Shown: positions 7,988-17,436, counted from the first letter of the stretch. The stretch is DNA of 64,000 nucleotides from Allocoprococcus comes (GCF_013300725.1 NZ_JAAIMM010000002.1:124001-188000), one strand, 5' to 3'. Notes: generated by a model from the sequence alone, not told the origin. Numbers and translations: made by a program.

Positions 7988-9436
7988 TTATTTACAAAGC
8001 TCGCCCATATAATAGAAGCCTTTTGCCTCTTTTAAGTAAACCGTCACGATCTTACCGATCATGCTTTCATCTCCCGGGAAATGTACCAGGAGGTTGTTGC
8101 TCATTCGTCCTGTCACCAGTGACGAATCATGATCGTTGACACTTTCTACCAGCACATCCTGTATGGTTCCCTGATGTACAGAGCATACTTCCGCTGAAAT
8201 CTGCTGCACCTCTTTTAAAAGGCGGTCAAAACGGTCTTTTACCACATCGTCAGGAACCTGATCTTCCATTGCTGCCGCAGGGGTTCCTGTTCTCTTGGAA
8301 TAGATAAAAGTAAAGGCACTGTCATAACGCACCTGTCTTACAATATCCAGAGTATCCTGGAAGTCTTCCTCTGTCTCCCCAGGAAATCCGACGATAATAT
8401 CCGTTGTAAGGGAAATATCCGGCACTGCTTCGCGAATCTTTCTTACCACCTCAAGATAATGCTCCTTGGTATAATGGCGGTTCATCTTCTGCAGGATCCG
8501 GCTGCTTCCTGACTGAACCGGAAGATGCAGATGCTTGCATATCTTCTTGGAATGTGCCATCACATCAATCAGTTCATCCGATAAATCCTTCGGATGGGAA
8601 GTCATAAAGCGGATTCTCTCCAGTCCTTCAATCTTCTCAATCTCCTGAAGAAGCTGTGCAAATGTCATCGGCTCTTCCAGATTCTTTCCATAAGAGTTTA
8701 CGTTCTGCCCAAGGAGCATAACTTCTACCACACCATCTGCCACAAGTCCTTCAATCTCGCGAACGATATCTTTTGGATTACGGCTTCTCTCACGTCCACG
8801 CACATACGGTACGATACAGTAGCTGCAGAAATTGTTACATCCGAACATGATATTAACACCGGATTTGAAGGAAAATTTACGTTCGCTCGGAAGATCCTCC
8901 ACAATCTTATCGGTATCCTTCCAGATATCGATCACCATTCTCTCAGACTCAAATCTTGTCACGATCAGTTCTGCAAATTTATAAATATTGTGAGTTCCAA
9001 AGATCAGATCGACAAACCGGTAGCTCTTCTTGATCTTCTCTACAACAGTCGGTTCCTGCATCATACATCCGCAGAGTCCGATGAACATATGCGGATTCTT
9101 TTTCTTCTTCGCACCAAGCTGTCCCAGACGTCCGTATACTCGCAGATTTGCATTTTCACGGACGGTACAAGTGTTGTAGATAACAAAATCTGCCTTCTCT
9201 TCATCCAGCTCTTCCTTGTATCCGATCAGTTCCAGAACACCGACCAGCTTTTCCGAGTCACGAGCGTTCATCTGACAACCGAAAGTCGTCACGCAAAAAG
9301 TCAGATCTCTTCCGATCTCCTGTGCTTTTTCGCTTACATACTTCCGCGCTTTGGCAATGTAATAGTACTGTCTCTCCGGCTCAGTAACCGGAGCTTCTTT
9401 TGTAAGATCTATTGCATCAAAATCAATATTATTCAT
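7988..9436 (-). CDS. miaB: tRNA-2-methylthio-N6-dimethylallyladenosine synthase MiaB
   Basis: MiaB is a radical-SAM methylthiotransferase that adds a methylthio group to i6A37 of tRNAs reading UNN codons. The 482-residue protein has the N-terminal MTTase domain with its three cluster cysteines (TFGCQMN, YNTCTVREN, LCGCMMQ), then the radical SAM CxxxCxxC motif GCNNFCSYC near residue 200, and a C-terminal TRAM domain. About 35 extra residues precede the first motif, as is common in Clostridia. The ATG at 9436 has AGAGAGG upstream and follows the DUF4250 stop by 15 bases, so it ends a five-gene run. A strong terminator lies 30 bases downstream. Confidence 0.97.
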   Translation of the reverse strand: MNNIDFDAIDLTKEAPVTEPERQYYYIAKARKYVSEKAQEIGRDLTFCVTTFGCQMNARDSEKLVGVLELIGYKEELDEEKADFVIYNTCTVRENANLRVYGRLGQLGAKKKKNPHMFIGLCGCMMQEPTVVEKIKKSYRFVDLIFGTHNIYKFAELIVTRFESERMVIDIWKDTDKIVEDLPSERKFSFKSGVNIMFGCNNFCSYCIVPYVRGRERSRNPKDIVREIEGLVADGVVEVMLLGQNVNSYGKNLEEPMTFAQLLQEIEKIEGLERIRFMTSHPKDLSDELIDVMAHSKKICKHLHLPVQSGSSRILQKMNRHYTKEHYLEVVRKIREAVPDISLTTDIIVGFPGETEEDFQDTLDIVRQVRYDSAFTFIYSKRTGTPAAAMEDQVPDDVVKDRFDRLLKEVQQISAEVCSVHQGTIQDVLVESVNDHDSSLVTGRMSNNLLVHFPGDESMIGKIVTVYLKEAKGFYYMGELCK

Positions 9437-9451
9437 GTGTTATTAACCTCT

Positions 9452-9631
9452 CTATACAAACTGGTTCAACCCTGCATCATATTCATAATCAATGGATGCC
9501 AGTTTCTCTGTCAGTTCTTTTTTCTCAATCTGCATTTCCTGGCAAAGGGTATCCAGATCTGCATAAAAATCCCGTAATTTTGTATTGACCACACTCAGAA
9601 GGATCATTGGATCCTTTGGTAAATCTGCCAT
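9452..9631 (-). CDS. DUF4250 small protein
   Basis: A 59-residue protein beginning MADLPKDPMILLSVVNTKLR and ending YEYDAGLNQFV. That pattern, with the conserved LPKDPxxLLSVVNTKLRDxY start and the YEYD-NQFV end, is what I know as the DUF4250 family. The predicted fold is a short helix-turn-helix-like bundle; function is unknown. The ATG has AGAGGAT upstream. It lies 17 bases after the DUF5662 gene and 15 bases before miaB, clearly within the same transcript. Confidence 0.85.
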   Translation of the reverse strand: MADLPKDPMILLSVVNTKLRDFYADLDTLCQEMQIEKKELTEKLASIDYEYDAGLNQFV

Positions 9632-9648
9632 GTTTTTATCCTCTTTTT

Positions 9649-10188
9649 CTAATAATCATTCGTTTTCAACACGGTATTCCGGATATAATCAAAAGTTTTT
9701 TCTTCCCCGTCTGCCGCGAGCATATAGAGAAGTTCTTCCAGAAGTGCCCTGGTATCCTTATGCATCCAGTCTCCTGCAATACCGTGAAGATAATATTCAA
9801 GCGGTGATGCATCCGTGTATTTATCTTTCATATAAATCTTGGATGCTGCGATCCGGTCCATAAACATCTCGACCACATACTTTTTGGGCATCTTCATCCC
9901 GGTAAGCATTGGTTCCCCTTCCAGTCCGTAGTCAATCCAGTATTCATAATGATGTTTATTGCGCCCTTTATGGTGAAGCCATGCCGAAGAATAGCCCTTT
10001 TCTTCTCTTTCCGCGTTATTCGGACTCCGGTTCCCCTGGAAATACCTGCACCCAACCCAGAATTCCGCCGGAGAGTACTTCGACATATCATGCAAAAGTC
10101 CCTGCCTGTAAAGTCCTACCTTAAAGCAGTTCTTCATAACCAGATATTTGTGATGTGTTATGGTGCAAAAATGTTTCCAGATTTTCAT
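9649..10188 (-). CDS. DUF5662 family protein (putative metal-dependent HD-like hydrolase)
   Basis: A 179-residue soluble protein. Its GLLHDMSKYSPAEF stretch and HHKGRNKHHYEYW block look like histidine/aspartate metal ligands of an HD-type phosphohydrolase and match what is called DUF5662. No substrate is known. The start ATGA overlaps the stop of the GH13 gene by four bases, so translation is coupled. The pairing with a sugar-binding protein and a dead GH13 protein hints at a carbohydrate-linked role, but this is inference from position only. Confidence 0.75.
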   Translation of the reverse strand: MKIWKHFCTITHHKYLVMKNCFKVGLYRQGLLHDMSKYSPAEFWVGCRYFQGNRSPNNAEREEKGYSSAWLHHKGRNKHHYEYWIDYGLEGEPMLTGMKMPKKYVVEMFMDRIAASKIYMKDKYTDASPLEYYLHGIAGDWMHKDTRALLEELLYMLAADGEEKTFDYIRNTVLKTNDY

Positions 10189-11879
10189 TCTTTAGCCTGC
10201 CTTCCAACAAAAACTTTGATCGTTCGTTCCTCCAGCTGAACCTTCTTATCTTTTACCGGAACTGCTTCTTTTTCATCCAGGACCCCTTCTTTTGTCCCTG
10301 CCATGCACGCCCATTCCATTCCTTTTGGAAGGGAAGGAAGTGCAAACGAATGAGAAAGCCAGTGCATATTATATGCAATATAAAAGTTCTTCTCTGTACT
10401 TTCTTCATGATAGAATACACCAAGCTGTCTGCTTGCACGCCCTGCCGGCATCTGCCACGCATCCTCCCCATGATAGGAAATCTGAGGGATTCCGCTTCTG
10501 CCCATCGTGTCTTCTGATTTTTTCGCTATCTGCTTCATACAGGCTTTGCGAAGTGCAATCAGTCGGCATACAAATGTATATAATTCTTCCTGTCTGGAAA
10601 GCTGGTTCCAGTCAAGCCATGATATCAGATTATCCTGACAGTATGCATTATTATTCCCTTTCTGGGTATTCATAAATTCATCCCCAGAAAGGATACACGG
10701 CATTCCCTGTGCAAATAAAAGCAAAAAGAACGCATTAAATATCTGATTCTTCCGCAGCTCGTTAACCGCCTTTTTCCGGCTGTTCCCTTCTGCCCCACAG
10801 TTCCAGCTGTAATTGTAATCCGGACCATCCAGATTATTCTCACCATTTGCTTCGTTGTGCTTTCCATCATAGGAAACTACATCACAGAGCGTAAATCCGT
10901 TGTGGCTTGCAATATAATTATACAGCTGTGTATCCTGATTCTTCAGTTGCCAGATCACATCCCGGATCATGCCCTCGTCTCCCTTTAAGAAACGGCGCAT
11001 CACATTCTGGAATCCGTCTTCTTTTTTGAGGATCTTACTTTTCGCAAGCACCGGATCCTTTGCAAGTTCATCCGGATTGCAGATATATGGATTTACAATA
11101 AATCCATCCACATGATACTGCATCACCCAGTAACGCAGACAATCCAAAATCAAAGAAAACGTAGTTCCCTCTGTGAAAGGCATCTCAAGAATAACCTCAA
11201 TTCCTGCAAGATGCATCTGACGAACAAGTGTCTTCATCTCAGTCACCGGATCTCCTGCCGCATATGATGCTTTCGGTGCAAAGAAATACGCTTTTCCATA
11301 TCCCCAGTAATTCACATGTCTCTGATTCTCATCAAATTCATAAACCGGCATCAGATGGATCTGGTTAATCCCCAATTTCTGAAGATAGGGCAGTTTCTCC
11401 GTAACTCCGTCAAACGTTCCTTTGTGTGCGACTCCGGACGAACTGTGTTTTGTAAATCCACGGACATGAAGACTGTAGGCGATCACATCTTCCTTATCCA
11501 GATGCGGAAACTGTGACTTTCCCCAGTCAAATGTATCTGCTACGATCCGGGTACGCAGTTTTCTCTTTTCCTTTTCCTTTGACACAGACCAGTGTTCTCT
11601 GCCAGAAAATGCCTTTCCATATGGATCCGGAACTATCTTTCCACCGATTTTATAACAATATTCATAAGCTTCCGGACGTTCCAGCACCACTGAGAGAAAG
11701 CGTAGATTTCCTGCCACATCAGAGTATGGCATCTCCTGTGAAAATACTGATGCCCTGGCACCTTTTTTATAAATGATCAGTTCACATGTCTGTCCTTCCG
11801 GAACTGCTACCGAAAAATTCACTGTCTGTCCTTCCACAGTACATCCCTGTGGAAACGGAAATCCCGCTGCTGTCTTCAT
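10185..11879 (-). CDS. GH13 GlgX/isoamylase-like protein lacking the catalytic residues
   Basis: About 564 residues with the architecture of glycogen debranching enzymes: an N-terminal carbohydrate-binding fold (AGFPFPQGCTVEGQTVNFSV), a TIM barrel and a C-terminal beta domain. The region NGFTLCDVVSY-KHNEANGENNLDG and GNNNAYCQDNLISWLDW is nearly GlgX-like. The catalytic parts are not. Region I reads VILEMPFTEGTT where DVVxNH is expected. Region II reads VDGFIVNPYI where GFRxD carries the nucleophile. The stretch holding the general acid (usually KLIAEPWD) is shortened to SKILKKEDG. The stabilising Asp of HDG is Asn (SHNGF). It should be inactive on glucans and may bind or sense sugar. The start at 11879 follows AGGGGG; an upstream ATG overlapping the previous stop is an alternative. 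Confidence 0.85.
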   Translation of the reverse strand: MKTAAGFPFPQGCTVEGQTVNFSVAVPEGQTCELIIYKKGARASVFSQEMPYSDVAGNLRFLSVVLERPEAYEYCYKIGGKIVPDPYGKAFSGREHWSVSKEKEKRKLRTRIVADTFDWGKSQFPHLDKEDVIAYSLHVRGFTKHSSSGVAHKGTFDGVTEKLPYLQKLGINQIHLMPVYEFDENQRHVNYWGYGKAYFFAPKASYAAGDPVTEMKTLVRQMHLAGIEVILEMPFTEGTTFSLILDCLRYWVMQYHVDGFIVNPYICNPDELAKDPVLAKSKILKKEDGFQNVMRRFLKGDEGMIRDVIWQLKNQDTQLYNYIASHNGFTLCDVVSYDGKHNEANGENNLDGPDYNYSWNCGAEGNSRKKAVNELRKNQIFNAFFLLLFAQGMPCILSGDEFMNTQKGNNNAYCQDNLISWLDWNQLSRQEELYTFVCRLIALRKACMKQIAKKSEDTMGRSGIPQISYHGEDAWQMPAGRASRQLGVFYHEESTEKNFYIAYNMHWLSHSFALPSLPKGMEWACMAGTKEGVLDEKEAVPVKDKKVQLEERTIKVFVGRQAKE

Positions 11880-11896
11880 ATCCACTGTTCCCCCTG

Positions 11897-12889
11897 TTAC
11901 TGCCATCCGTCAGCTCCATACATATCTACATTCGAGGCATCAATAAAAAATACATCCAGATACGTTGTCTTTTCATAATCATCCCCGTTTAAAATAGCAA
12001 AACCGATTTTGGCTGATTCTTTTCCAAGATTGATCGGTGACTGCGCACTTGTTCCGCGAATCAGGGAATCCGTCTTCTGAAGTTCTTTTTTCAAATCCGG
12101 AGAACCATCTACCCCGTAAATCTTTACATCAGTAAGACCAGCTGTTCTTGCTGCAACCAGTGCCCCAAGCGCAATCTGGTCGTTCCCGCACATTACTGCC
12201 GTAACATCCTTATTCTCTGCAAAAATCTTGTTAGCTGCTTCTCTTGCCTCGTTCAAATCTCCGCTGACATCTGCTCTTCCTACAATCTCAAATCCCTTTC
12301 CGGCAATTGCTTCTTCAAAGCCTGTAATCCTCTCTACAATAGAATTCTGGGTAAGAGCTTCCAGAATTACAATCTTTCCACTATCCGGGTTCTGCTGTAT
12401 CAGATTTTCTCCGCAAAGCTGTCCGGCAGCTTTATTATCTGAACCAATATATGCATCAATATAATCCGTATCCTTAACTTCCGTATCAATATTGATGATC
12501 TTTACACCGGCTTCCTTAAGCTCTTCCAGAGCGGGTGTGATCGCATCTCTTGATACCGGACACAGAAAAATGGCATCCAGTCCGTCTTCGATCATCTGAT
12601 GGATCTGCTCGATCTGGGTGTCTACATTCAGCGCCGGATCTTTTGTCACCAGCGTACTTCCCTGTGCTTCGATCGCTTCTCTCAGTGCCTGCTCAAGTGT
12701 AATATAGTATGGATTTTCCATGGTAATACAACTAAATCCAAAACGATAGCTTTTTGCCTCTTCCTTGCTGTCATCGTCCTCTTCTGTTATTGCATTGTCC
12801 TGGCTTGTCCCAACATTCTTCTTACAGCCTGCAGTCATGCCAATACAGAGAACCATCACAAGAAAGATGGAAAAAATCTTTTTCTTCAT
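11897..12889 (-). CDS. Sugar-binding lipoprotein (type I periplasmic-binding fold)
   Basis: A 330-residue secreted lipoprotein. The signal peptide ends in the lipobox MTAGC with the acylated Cys at residue 22. The mature part is a RbsB-like periplasmic binding protein: ENPYYITLEQALREA, FLCPVSRDAITPAL, IINIDTEV and GNDQIALGALVAARTAG are typical of the family that binds ribose, galactose or autoinducer-2. No ABC ATPase or permease is next to it. Instead it heads a run with a catalytically dead GH13 protein, DUF5662, DUF4250 and miaB. It may therefore act as a sensor or serve a transporter encoded elsewhere. The ATG follows GGGAGG. Confidence 0.88.
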   Translation of the reverse strand: MKKKIFSIFLVMVLCIGMTAGCKKNVGTSQDNAITEEDDDSKEEAKSYRFGFSCITMENPYYITLEQALREAIEAQGSTLVTKDPALNVDTQIEQIHQMIEDGLDAIFLCPVSRDAITPALEELKEAGVKIINIDTEVKDTDYIDAYIGSDNKAAGQLCGENLIQQNPDSGKIVILEALTQNSIVERITGFEEAIAGKGFEIVGRADVSGDLNEAREAANKIFAENKDVTAVMCGNDQIALGALVAARTAGLTDVKIYGVDGSPDLKKELQKTDSLIRGTSAQSPINLGKESAKIGFAILNGDDYEKTTYLDVFFIDASNVDMYGADGWQ

Positions 12890-12958
12890 ATAAATAAACC
12901 TCCCTGAAACCTTTCTTTTATTGTATCTTTTTTACCGCTAATGTCAATACTTTTCCCC

Positions 12959-12987
12959 TTGCAAATATCCCCATACTCTGTTAGAGT
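12959..12987 (+). promoter_or_regulatory. Possible promoter of the DUF1292 gene
   Basis: TTGCAA and TAGAGT are spaced by 17 bases, and the gene starts 32 bases later after GAAAGGAG. The -10 element is weak. Confidence 0.4.
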
Positions 12988-13018
12988 GATAGTATCAGAT
13001 TGAAAGGAGAACTGAACA

Positions 13019-13333
13019 ATGGAAAAGGAACATAATCTGCTTGAATCCGATGTTGTCACACTGACACTCGATGACGACGAGGAAATCGAATGCGCCATTA
13101 TCACAACTTTTAATATGGATTCTACCGAATACATTGCACTTCTTCCGCTCGATGAAGACGGGGGAAATGAGGACGGAGACGTATGGATCTATCGCTTTAT
13201 CCGTGATACCACAGGCGGCTCCGATCATGATCTTCAGAATATCGAAGATGATGATGAGTATGACCGCGCTGCGGATAAGTTTGATGAATGGCTTGATACA
13301 CAGGAATTTGAAGGTTTTGATATTGAAGAATAA
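13019..13333 (+). CDS. DUF1292 acidic protein
   Basis: A 104-residue, strongly acidic protein whose VTLTLDDDEEIECAIITTF start and YIALLPLDE block match DUF1292 (the YrzB-like family), found widely in Firmicutes with no proven function. The second half is very rich in Asp and Glu. It has a clear AAAGGAGA ribosome site. It is one of the few plus-strand genes here. Its stop codon directly abuts the stop of the convergent helicase gene with no base between them and no visible terminator. Confidence 0.9.
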   Translation: MEKEHNLLESDVVTLTLDDDEEIECAIITTFNMDSTEYIALLPLDEDGGNEDGDVWIYRFIRDTTGGSDHDLQNIEDDDEYDRAADKFDEWLDTQEFEGFDIEE

Positions 13334-15196
13334 TTATTTTATTCTCTGACCTAAAAGCTCTTCCACAAAACGGGACGGTTTGATACTGTTCCCGTTTTTT
13401 TGTGTAATATAGGAAATACAGAGATTATTTTTCGCACGGGTCAGTGCTACATAAAAAAGTCTTCTCTCTTCTTCGATCTCGTCTTTCTTTTCTGCCTTCT
13501 GATGCGGGATCTCACCCTCATTGGCATGGATCACAAATACATCCTCAAATTCCAGTCCTTTCGCTGAATGGATCGTCATCAGCTGTACCTTATTCTCCCG
13601 CTCTCCTTTGATCTTCCTTGCCTTTGCCTGCTGTTCTTCCAGCTCCTGCGTATATTTTGCAATATGGATTTCCCATTCATCATAGGATTTGAAGTTTTTA
13701 CTCCTCTCCTCAAGCTCTGCCATCACATCCATCAGCTGCTTCCACGGAATCTGATGTTTTTCGGCATATTCCTTCAGGAAATCATCATATCCGATCTTTT
13801 TCCGGATATACTGGATTGCCGCATAAGGTGCCATATTCTTCATCATACGGACATCCACATCAAACTGATCAATAATATCCAGCATCCAGTCCTTATCACA
13901 ATAAAATTTACGAAGATCCTCAAAATTCACCTGCCGGTTCTCCATACTGTTCCGTGCCAGATACCTGAGCGGCCGGTTACAGATTGTCAGAAAAAGCGAC
14001 CTGTCCCGCTTTCCTGCTGCCAACTGCAGATATGCCATCATATCTTTTACAATAAAATGCCTGTAAAAATTAGTCACATAATCCCGCATTTCAAATGGGA
14101 TTCGGTGTTCGCTTAATATTTCCGAAATCATTCGTGCCTGGACTGCTGTCCGAAAAAGCACCGCAATTTCTCCCGGCTTTATTCCCTGGTCCAGTTTCTT
14201 CTGGATCTCTTCCGTTACATACTGCGCCTCTTCCTGTTCATCCAGGACTTCCTGCACATGAACATTCTGCCCTCTTCCCCGGAATGACTGTACACGCTTG
14301 TAAAAACGGGTATCGTTATGCAAAATCACCCTTGCCGCTGCTCCGGTAATAAATTCGGTAGAACGATAATTCACCGTCAGTGAAATGGTCCGAAGTGCCG
14401 GAAATTCCTGCTTCATATAAAGCATCAGCTCCGGCTTTGCTCCACGGAATCCGTAAATGGACTGATCATCATCCCCAACTACAAACAAATTGTATCTCGG
14501 TGCTGCAAGCATCCGGATCACTTCATACTGCACACGGTTGATATCCTGGAATTCATCGATCAGGATATACTGAAAACGCTTCTGCCATCCTTGCAGAATC
14601 TCCGGCTTTTTCCGGAAAAGTGCATAACACTGTACCAGCATATCATCAAAATCAAATTTTTTCAGTTCTTTTTTCTGATGCTCATAACTGCGGAACACTT
14701 CTGCAAACTCATCTTGTGTAAGATACTTACTGTGAAAATCTTTCAGATGATAAAGTCCGTTCTTTACCATACCGACTTCCCGCAGAAGTTCTCTCACCAG
14801 TTCCTCTTCATCTTCTACCTCAGGTGTTGATTCAATATCGGTCTGATCTAAGACCTCCTGTAAAAGTACAGAGGACTCTTTTTCAGACATCAGATTATTC
14901 GCACCAATCCCATAGGCACATTTTAGAATTCCATAAAAAATACTGTGAAAGGTCCCAAACGTTACCGGATAATTTTTCCCGGCAGTCAGCCTTTCAAAGC
15001 GTTCCTTCATTTCACGTGCTGCATATCTTGTAAAAGTAATTACAAGGATCTGATCCGGGCGTACTTCGCTCTCCTCGATCAGATAACGGGTACGTTCTGT
15101 GACAATAAGCGTCTTTCCCGAACCCGGCGGTGCCAGCACCATACACGGTCCATTCCCGTGCTTTATCGCTTCATCCTGTCCTCTGTTTAGTTTCAT
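13334..15196 (-). CDS. UvrD/PcrA-like superfamily I DNA helicase
   Basis: A 620-residue 3'-5' helicase of the UvrD/Rep/PcrA type. It shows the Q motif LNRGQDEAI, Walker A APPGSGKT near residue 25, Walker B LIDEFQDINRVQ, motif III GDDDQSIYGFRGA, motif IV LTVNYRS and motifs V-VI TIHSAKGLEFEDVFV and EERRLFYVALTRAK. It is about 100 residues shorter than PcrA, so it is a compact paralogue and not necessarily the main PcrA of the cell. The ATG has GGGGAG upstream. It follows gltX by 99 bases on the same strand and may be cotranscribed. Confidence 0.93.
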   Translation of the reverse strand: MKLNRGQDEAIKHGNGPCMVLAPPGSGKTLIVTERTRYLIEESEVRPDQILVITFTRYAAREMKERFERLTAGKNYPVTFGTFHSIFYGILKCAYGIGANNLMSEKESSVLLQEVLDQTDIESTPEVEDEEELVRELLREVGMVKNGLYHLKDFHSKYLTQDEFAEVFRSYEHQKKELKKFDFDDMLVQCYALFRKKPEILQGWQKRFQYILIDEFQDINRVQYEVIRMLAAPRYNLFVVGDDDQSIYGFRGAKPELMLYMKQEFPALRTISLTVNYRSTEFITGAAARVILHNDTRFYKRVQSFRGRGQNVHVQEVLDEQEEAQYVTEEIQKKLDQGIKPGEIAVLFRTAVQARMISEILSEHRIPFEMRDYVTNFYRHFIVKDMMAYLQLAAGKRDRSLFLTICNRPLRYLARNSMENRQVNFEDLRKFYCDKDWMLDIIDQFDVDVRMMKNMAPYAAIQYIRKKIGYDDFLKEYAEKHQIPWKQLMDVMAELEERSKNFKSYDEWEIHIAKYTQELEEQQAKARKIKGERENKVQLMTIHSAKGLEFEDVFVIHANEGEIPHQKAEKKDEIEEERRLFYVALTRAKNNLCISYITQKNGNSIKPSRFVEELLGQRIK

Positions 15197-15295
15197 GAAC
15201 TCCCCTTCTCATATGTAATACAACAGAACGGATTCCCCTTCCGCATTATGCGAAAAAAGAAATCCGTCCCCCATGCATACTTTTATATCTGTATA

Positions 15296-16753
15296 TTATC
15301 TGCTTAATAATTCAATTGCATTCTTGATTCTTTCTACAGATTCTGCCTTACCAAGAACTTCCATGATCTCAGTCGCTCCACCCGGAGTATTCTGCTTTCC
15401 TGAAACTGCAGTTCTTACCGGCCACATCACATATCCGTTCTTATAACCTTTTTCCTCTGCAAATCCCTTCAGCAGTCCGAATAATGCGTCATTACTGTAA
15501 TCATCCCATGCTTCCAGTCTCGGAAGAATTTCTTTTAATACTTCCAGAGAAGTTTCTTCGTTGGTCTTCATCTTCTTATGGCAGTACATTGCAGTATCGT
15601 ATTCCGGAACGGCTTCAAAGAAATCAATCTGTTCTTTGATATCCGGAAGGATTTCAATACGGCTCTTGATCAGAGATGCAATCTTCTTCAGATCATAATC
15701 CTTTGTGATCACTTTCTTGATATATGGCTCTGCAAGCTCATAGAATTTGTCGAAATCCATAGTTTTCAGGTATTCGCCATTCATCCATTTCAACTTATTG
15801 ATATCAAATACAGCCGGTGATTTGCTCATATGATGATAGTCAAATGCTTCAACAAGTTCCGGCAGCGAGAAGATTTCTCTGTTATCCTGCGGACACCATC
15901 CAAGAAGTGCCACATAATTTACAATTGCTTCACTTACAAATCCCTGATCCAGAAGATCTTCGTAAGAAGAATGACCACATCTCTTGCTGAGCTTTTTGTG
16001 GTTCTCATCTGTAATCAGCGGGCAATGTACATAGACCGGTACTTCCCATCCAAATGCTTCGTAAAGACGGTTGTACTTCGGTGCTGAAGAAAGATATTCA
16101 TTTCCACGGACAACGTGTGTAATATTCATCAAATGATCATCAATAACGTTCGCAAAATTATAGGTCGGATATCCGTCTGATTTGATCAGGATCATATCAT
16201 CCAGTTCTGCATTCGGAACGGTAATATCTCCATAAATTTCATCATGGAAAGTTGTGGTTCCCTCTGTCGGCATATTGATACGGATAACGTATGGCTTTCC
16301 GGCTGCAAGATTTGCTTCTATCTCTTCTTTACTCAGATGCAGACAATGCTTGTCGTAATTTACAATCTGTGTTCCATCCTCTGATACAGAAGTCTTCAAG
16401 GATTCCAGACGTTCTTTATCACAGAAACAATAGTATGCATCTCCCTGTTCAATTAACTGCTTGGCATACTTCATGTAAATTCCTGAAGCCTGTCTTTCAC
16501 TCTGAACGTATGGTCCGACACCGCCATCTTTATCTGGTCCTTCATCATGAACAAGGCCTGTCTTCTCCAGTGTTCTGTAAATAATATCCAATGCACCTTC
16601 TACATATCTTTCCTGATCTGTATCTTCAATACGGAGCATAAAATCTCCGCCTTCATGTTTTGCGATCAGGTATGCATATAATGCAGTACGCAAATTACCG
16701 ACATGCATTCTACCTGTCGGACTCGGTGCAAATCTTGTTCTGACTTTTTTCAT
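15296..16753 (-). CDS. gltX: Glutamyl-tRNA synthetase
   Basis: Class I aminoacyl-tRNA synthetase charging tRNA-Glu (and often tRNA-Gln in Firmicutes). The 485-residue protein starts with [20 protein letters not shown], holding the HIGH-type motif HVGN, and has the KMSKS-type motif KLSKR near residue 255, followed by the alpha-helical anticodon-binding domain. The ATG is preceded by AGAGAGGAA. The 5' region carries two overlapping palindromes (16781-16814) that could form alternative structures. The UvrD-like helicase follows on the same strand. Confidence 0.97.
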   Translation of the reverse strand: MKKVRTRFAPSPTGRMHVGNLRTALYAYLIAKHEGGDFMLRIEDTDQERYVEGALDIIYRTLEKTGLVHDEGPDKDGGVGPYVQSERQASGIYMKYAKQLIEQGDAYYCFCDKERLESLKTSVSEDGTQIVNYDKHCLHLSKEEIEANLAAGKPYVIRINMPTEGTTTFHDEIYGDITVPNAELDDMILIKSDGYPTYNFANVIDDHLMNITHVVRGNEYLSSAPKYNRLYEAFGWEVPVYVHCPLITDENHKKLSKRCGHSSYEDLLDQGFVSEAIVNYVALLGWCPQDNREIFSLPELVEAFDYHHMSKSPAVFDINKLKWMNGEYLKTMDFDKFYELAEPYIKKVITKDYDLKKIASLIKSRIEILPDIKEQIDFFEAVPEYDTAMYCHKKMKTNEETSLEVLKEILPRLEAWDDYSNDALFGLLKGFAEEKGYKNGYVMWPVRTAVSGKQNTPGGATEIMEVLGKAESVERIKNAIELLSR

Positions 16754-16780
16754 TTTAGTGTTCCTCTCTTTAACTTCTGT

Positions 16781-16814
16781 TTTATTTTCACTGTGAAAAT
16801 AAACTCTTCACAGT
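16781..16814 (-). promoter_or_regulatory. Overlapping alternative hairpins in the gltX leader
   Basis: Bases 16781-16803 form a perfect palindrome (arms TTTATTTTCAC and GTGAAAATAAA). Bases 16790-16814 form a second stem (ACTGTGAA with TTCACAGT) that uses one arm of the first. The two cannot form together. They lie 28 to 61 bases before the gltX start. Confidence 0.4.
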
Positions 16815-16892
16815 TCTCTATGACATTCAAATATATGTTCATCTTTATAATACTAACACATTCCCTTTTTTACTTCAAGCATTCCGAAGCCA

Positions 16893-17417
16893 CTATTTTT
16901 CCCATTTTTCTGTATTTTGCGGTTCCTCAGCTCCAGGAACGATCTTTCGTACATACTTCATGGAATTCTGCTTCCACTCACTCTTCTGAAAAGCCTGGAA
17001 AAAGGTATCCACGACAAAAATTGCAAGAGAGATTACGCCTGCGATCTCTAATGTCTGGATCAGATAAAATTCGGACATCGCCTCGTTCCCGTCGATCAGA
17101 TAATGAACCGTCTGGTACATCCCGTTTCCGGGAACAGTCGGAAGGACCCCGGCAATCAGGAACAAAGTAACCGGTGTCTTATAAACTCTCGCAAAAATAT
17201 GCGAAACAACCGCAGCTGCAACTGCTGAATATAAAGATGCCATCACATCTCCCCTGCCAAAATGTATTGCAAGCAGATAAACAAATCCGCCAATTGCTCC
17301 TACGATACCAGCCTGAAGAACAAAGCGGCGCGGAACCTGAAGGAGAACCGCAAAACTGTAAATAGATAAAAACGCTCCAAATACCCGGATGATCATTTCC
17401 AAAACAGTACTGTTCAT
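16893..17417 (-). CDS. Threonine/serine exporter, small ThrE-like subunit (PF12821 type)
   Basis: A 174-residue membrane protein with five hydrophobic segments. PRRFVLQAGIVGAIGGFVYLL and the GVLPTVPGNGMYQTVHYLI loop are hallmarks of the C-terminal half of ThrE, which in Clostridia is often a separate protein. The start is the ATG at 17417, preceded by GGAAGGAGA; the longer frame to 17492 has no ribosome site. It follows the partner gene by 19 bases. The two halves together would export threonine, serine or related small amino acids. A charged C-terminal tail is cytoplasmic. Confidence 0.88.
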   Translation of the reverse strand: MNSTVLEMIIRVFGAFLSIYSFAVLLQVPRRFVLQAGIVGAIGGFVYLLAIHFGRGDVMASLYSAVAAAVVSHIFARVYKTPVTLFLIAGVLPTVPGNGMYQTVHYLIDGNEAMSEFYLIQTLEIAGVISLAIFVVDTFFQAFQKSEWKQNSMKYVRKIVPGAEEPQNTEKWEK

Positions 17418-17436
17418 TTTTGTACTCTCCTTCCTG

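Noticed and set aside
11897-12889. Part of a complete sugar ABC transporter operon
   Set aside because: No ATPase or permease gene is found on either side.
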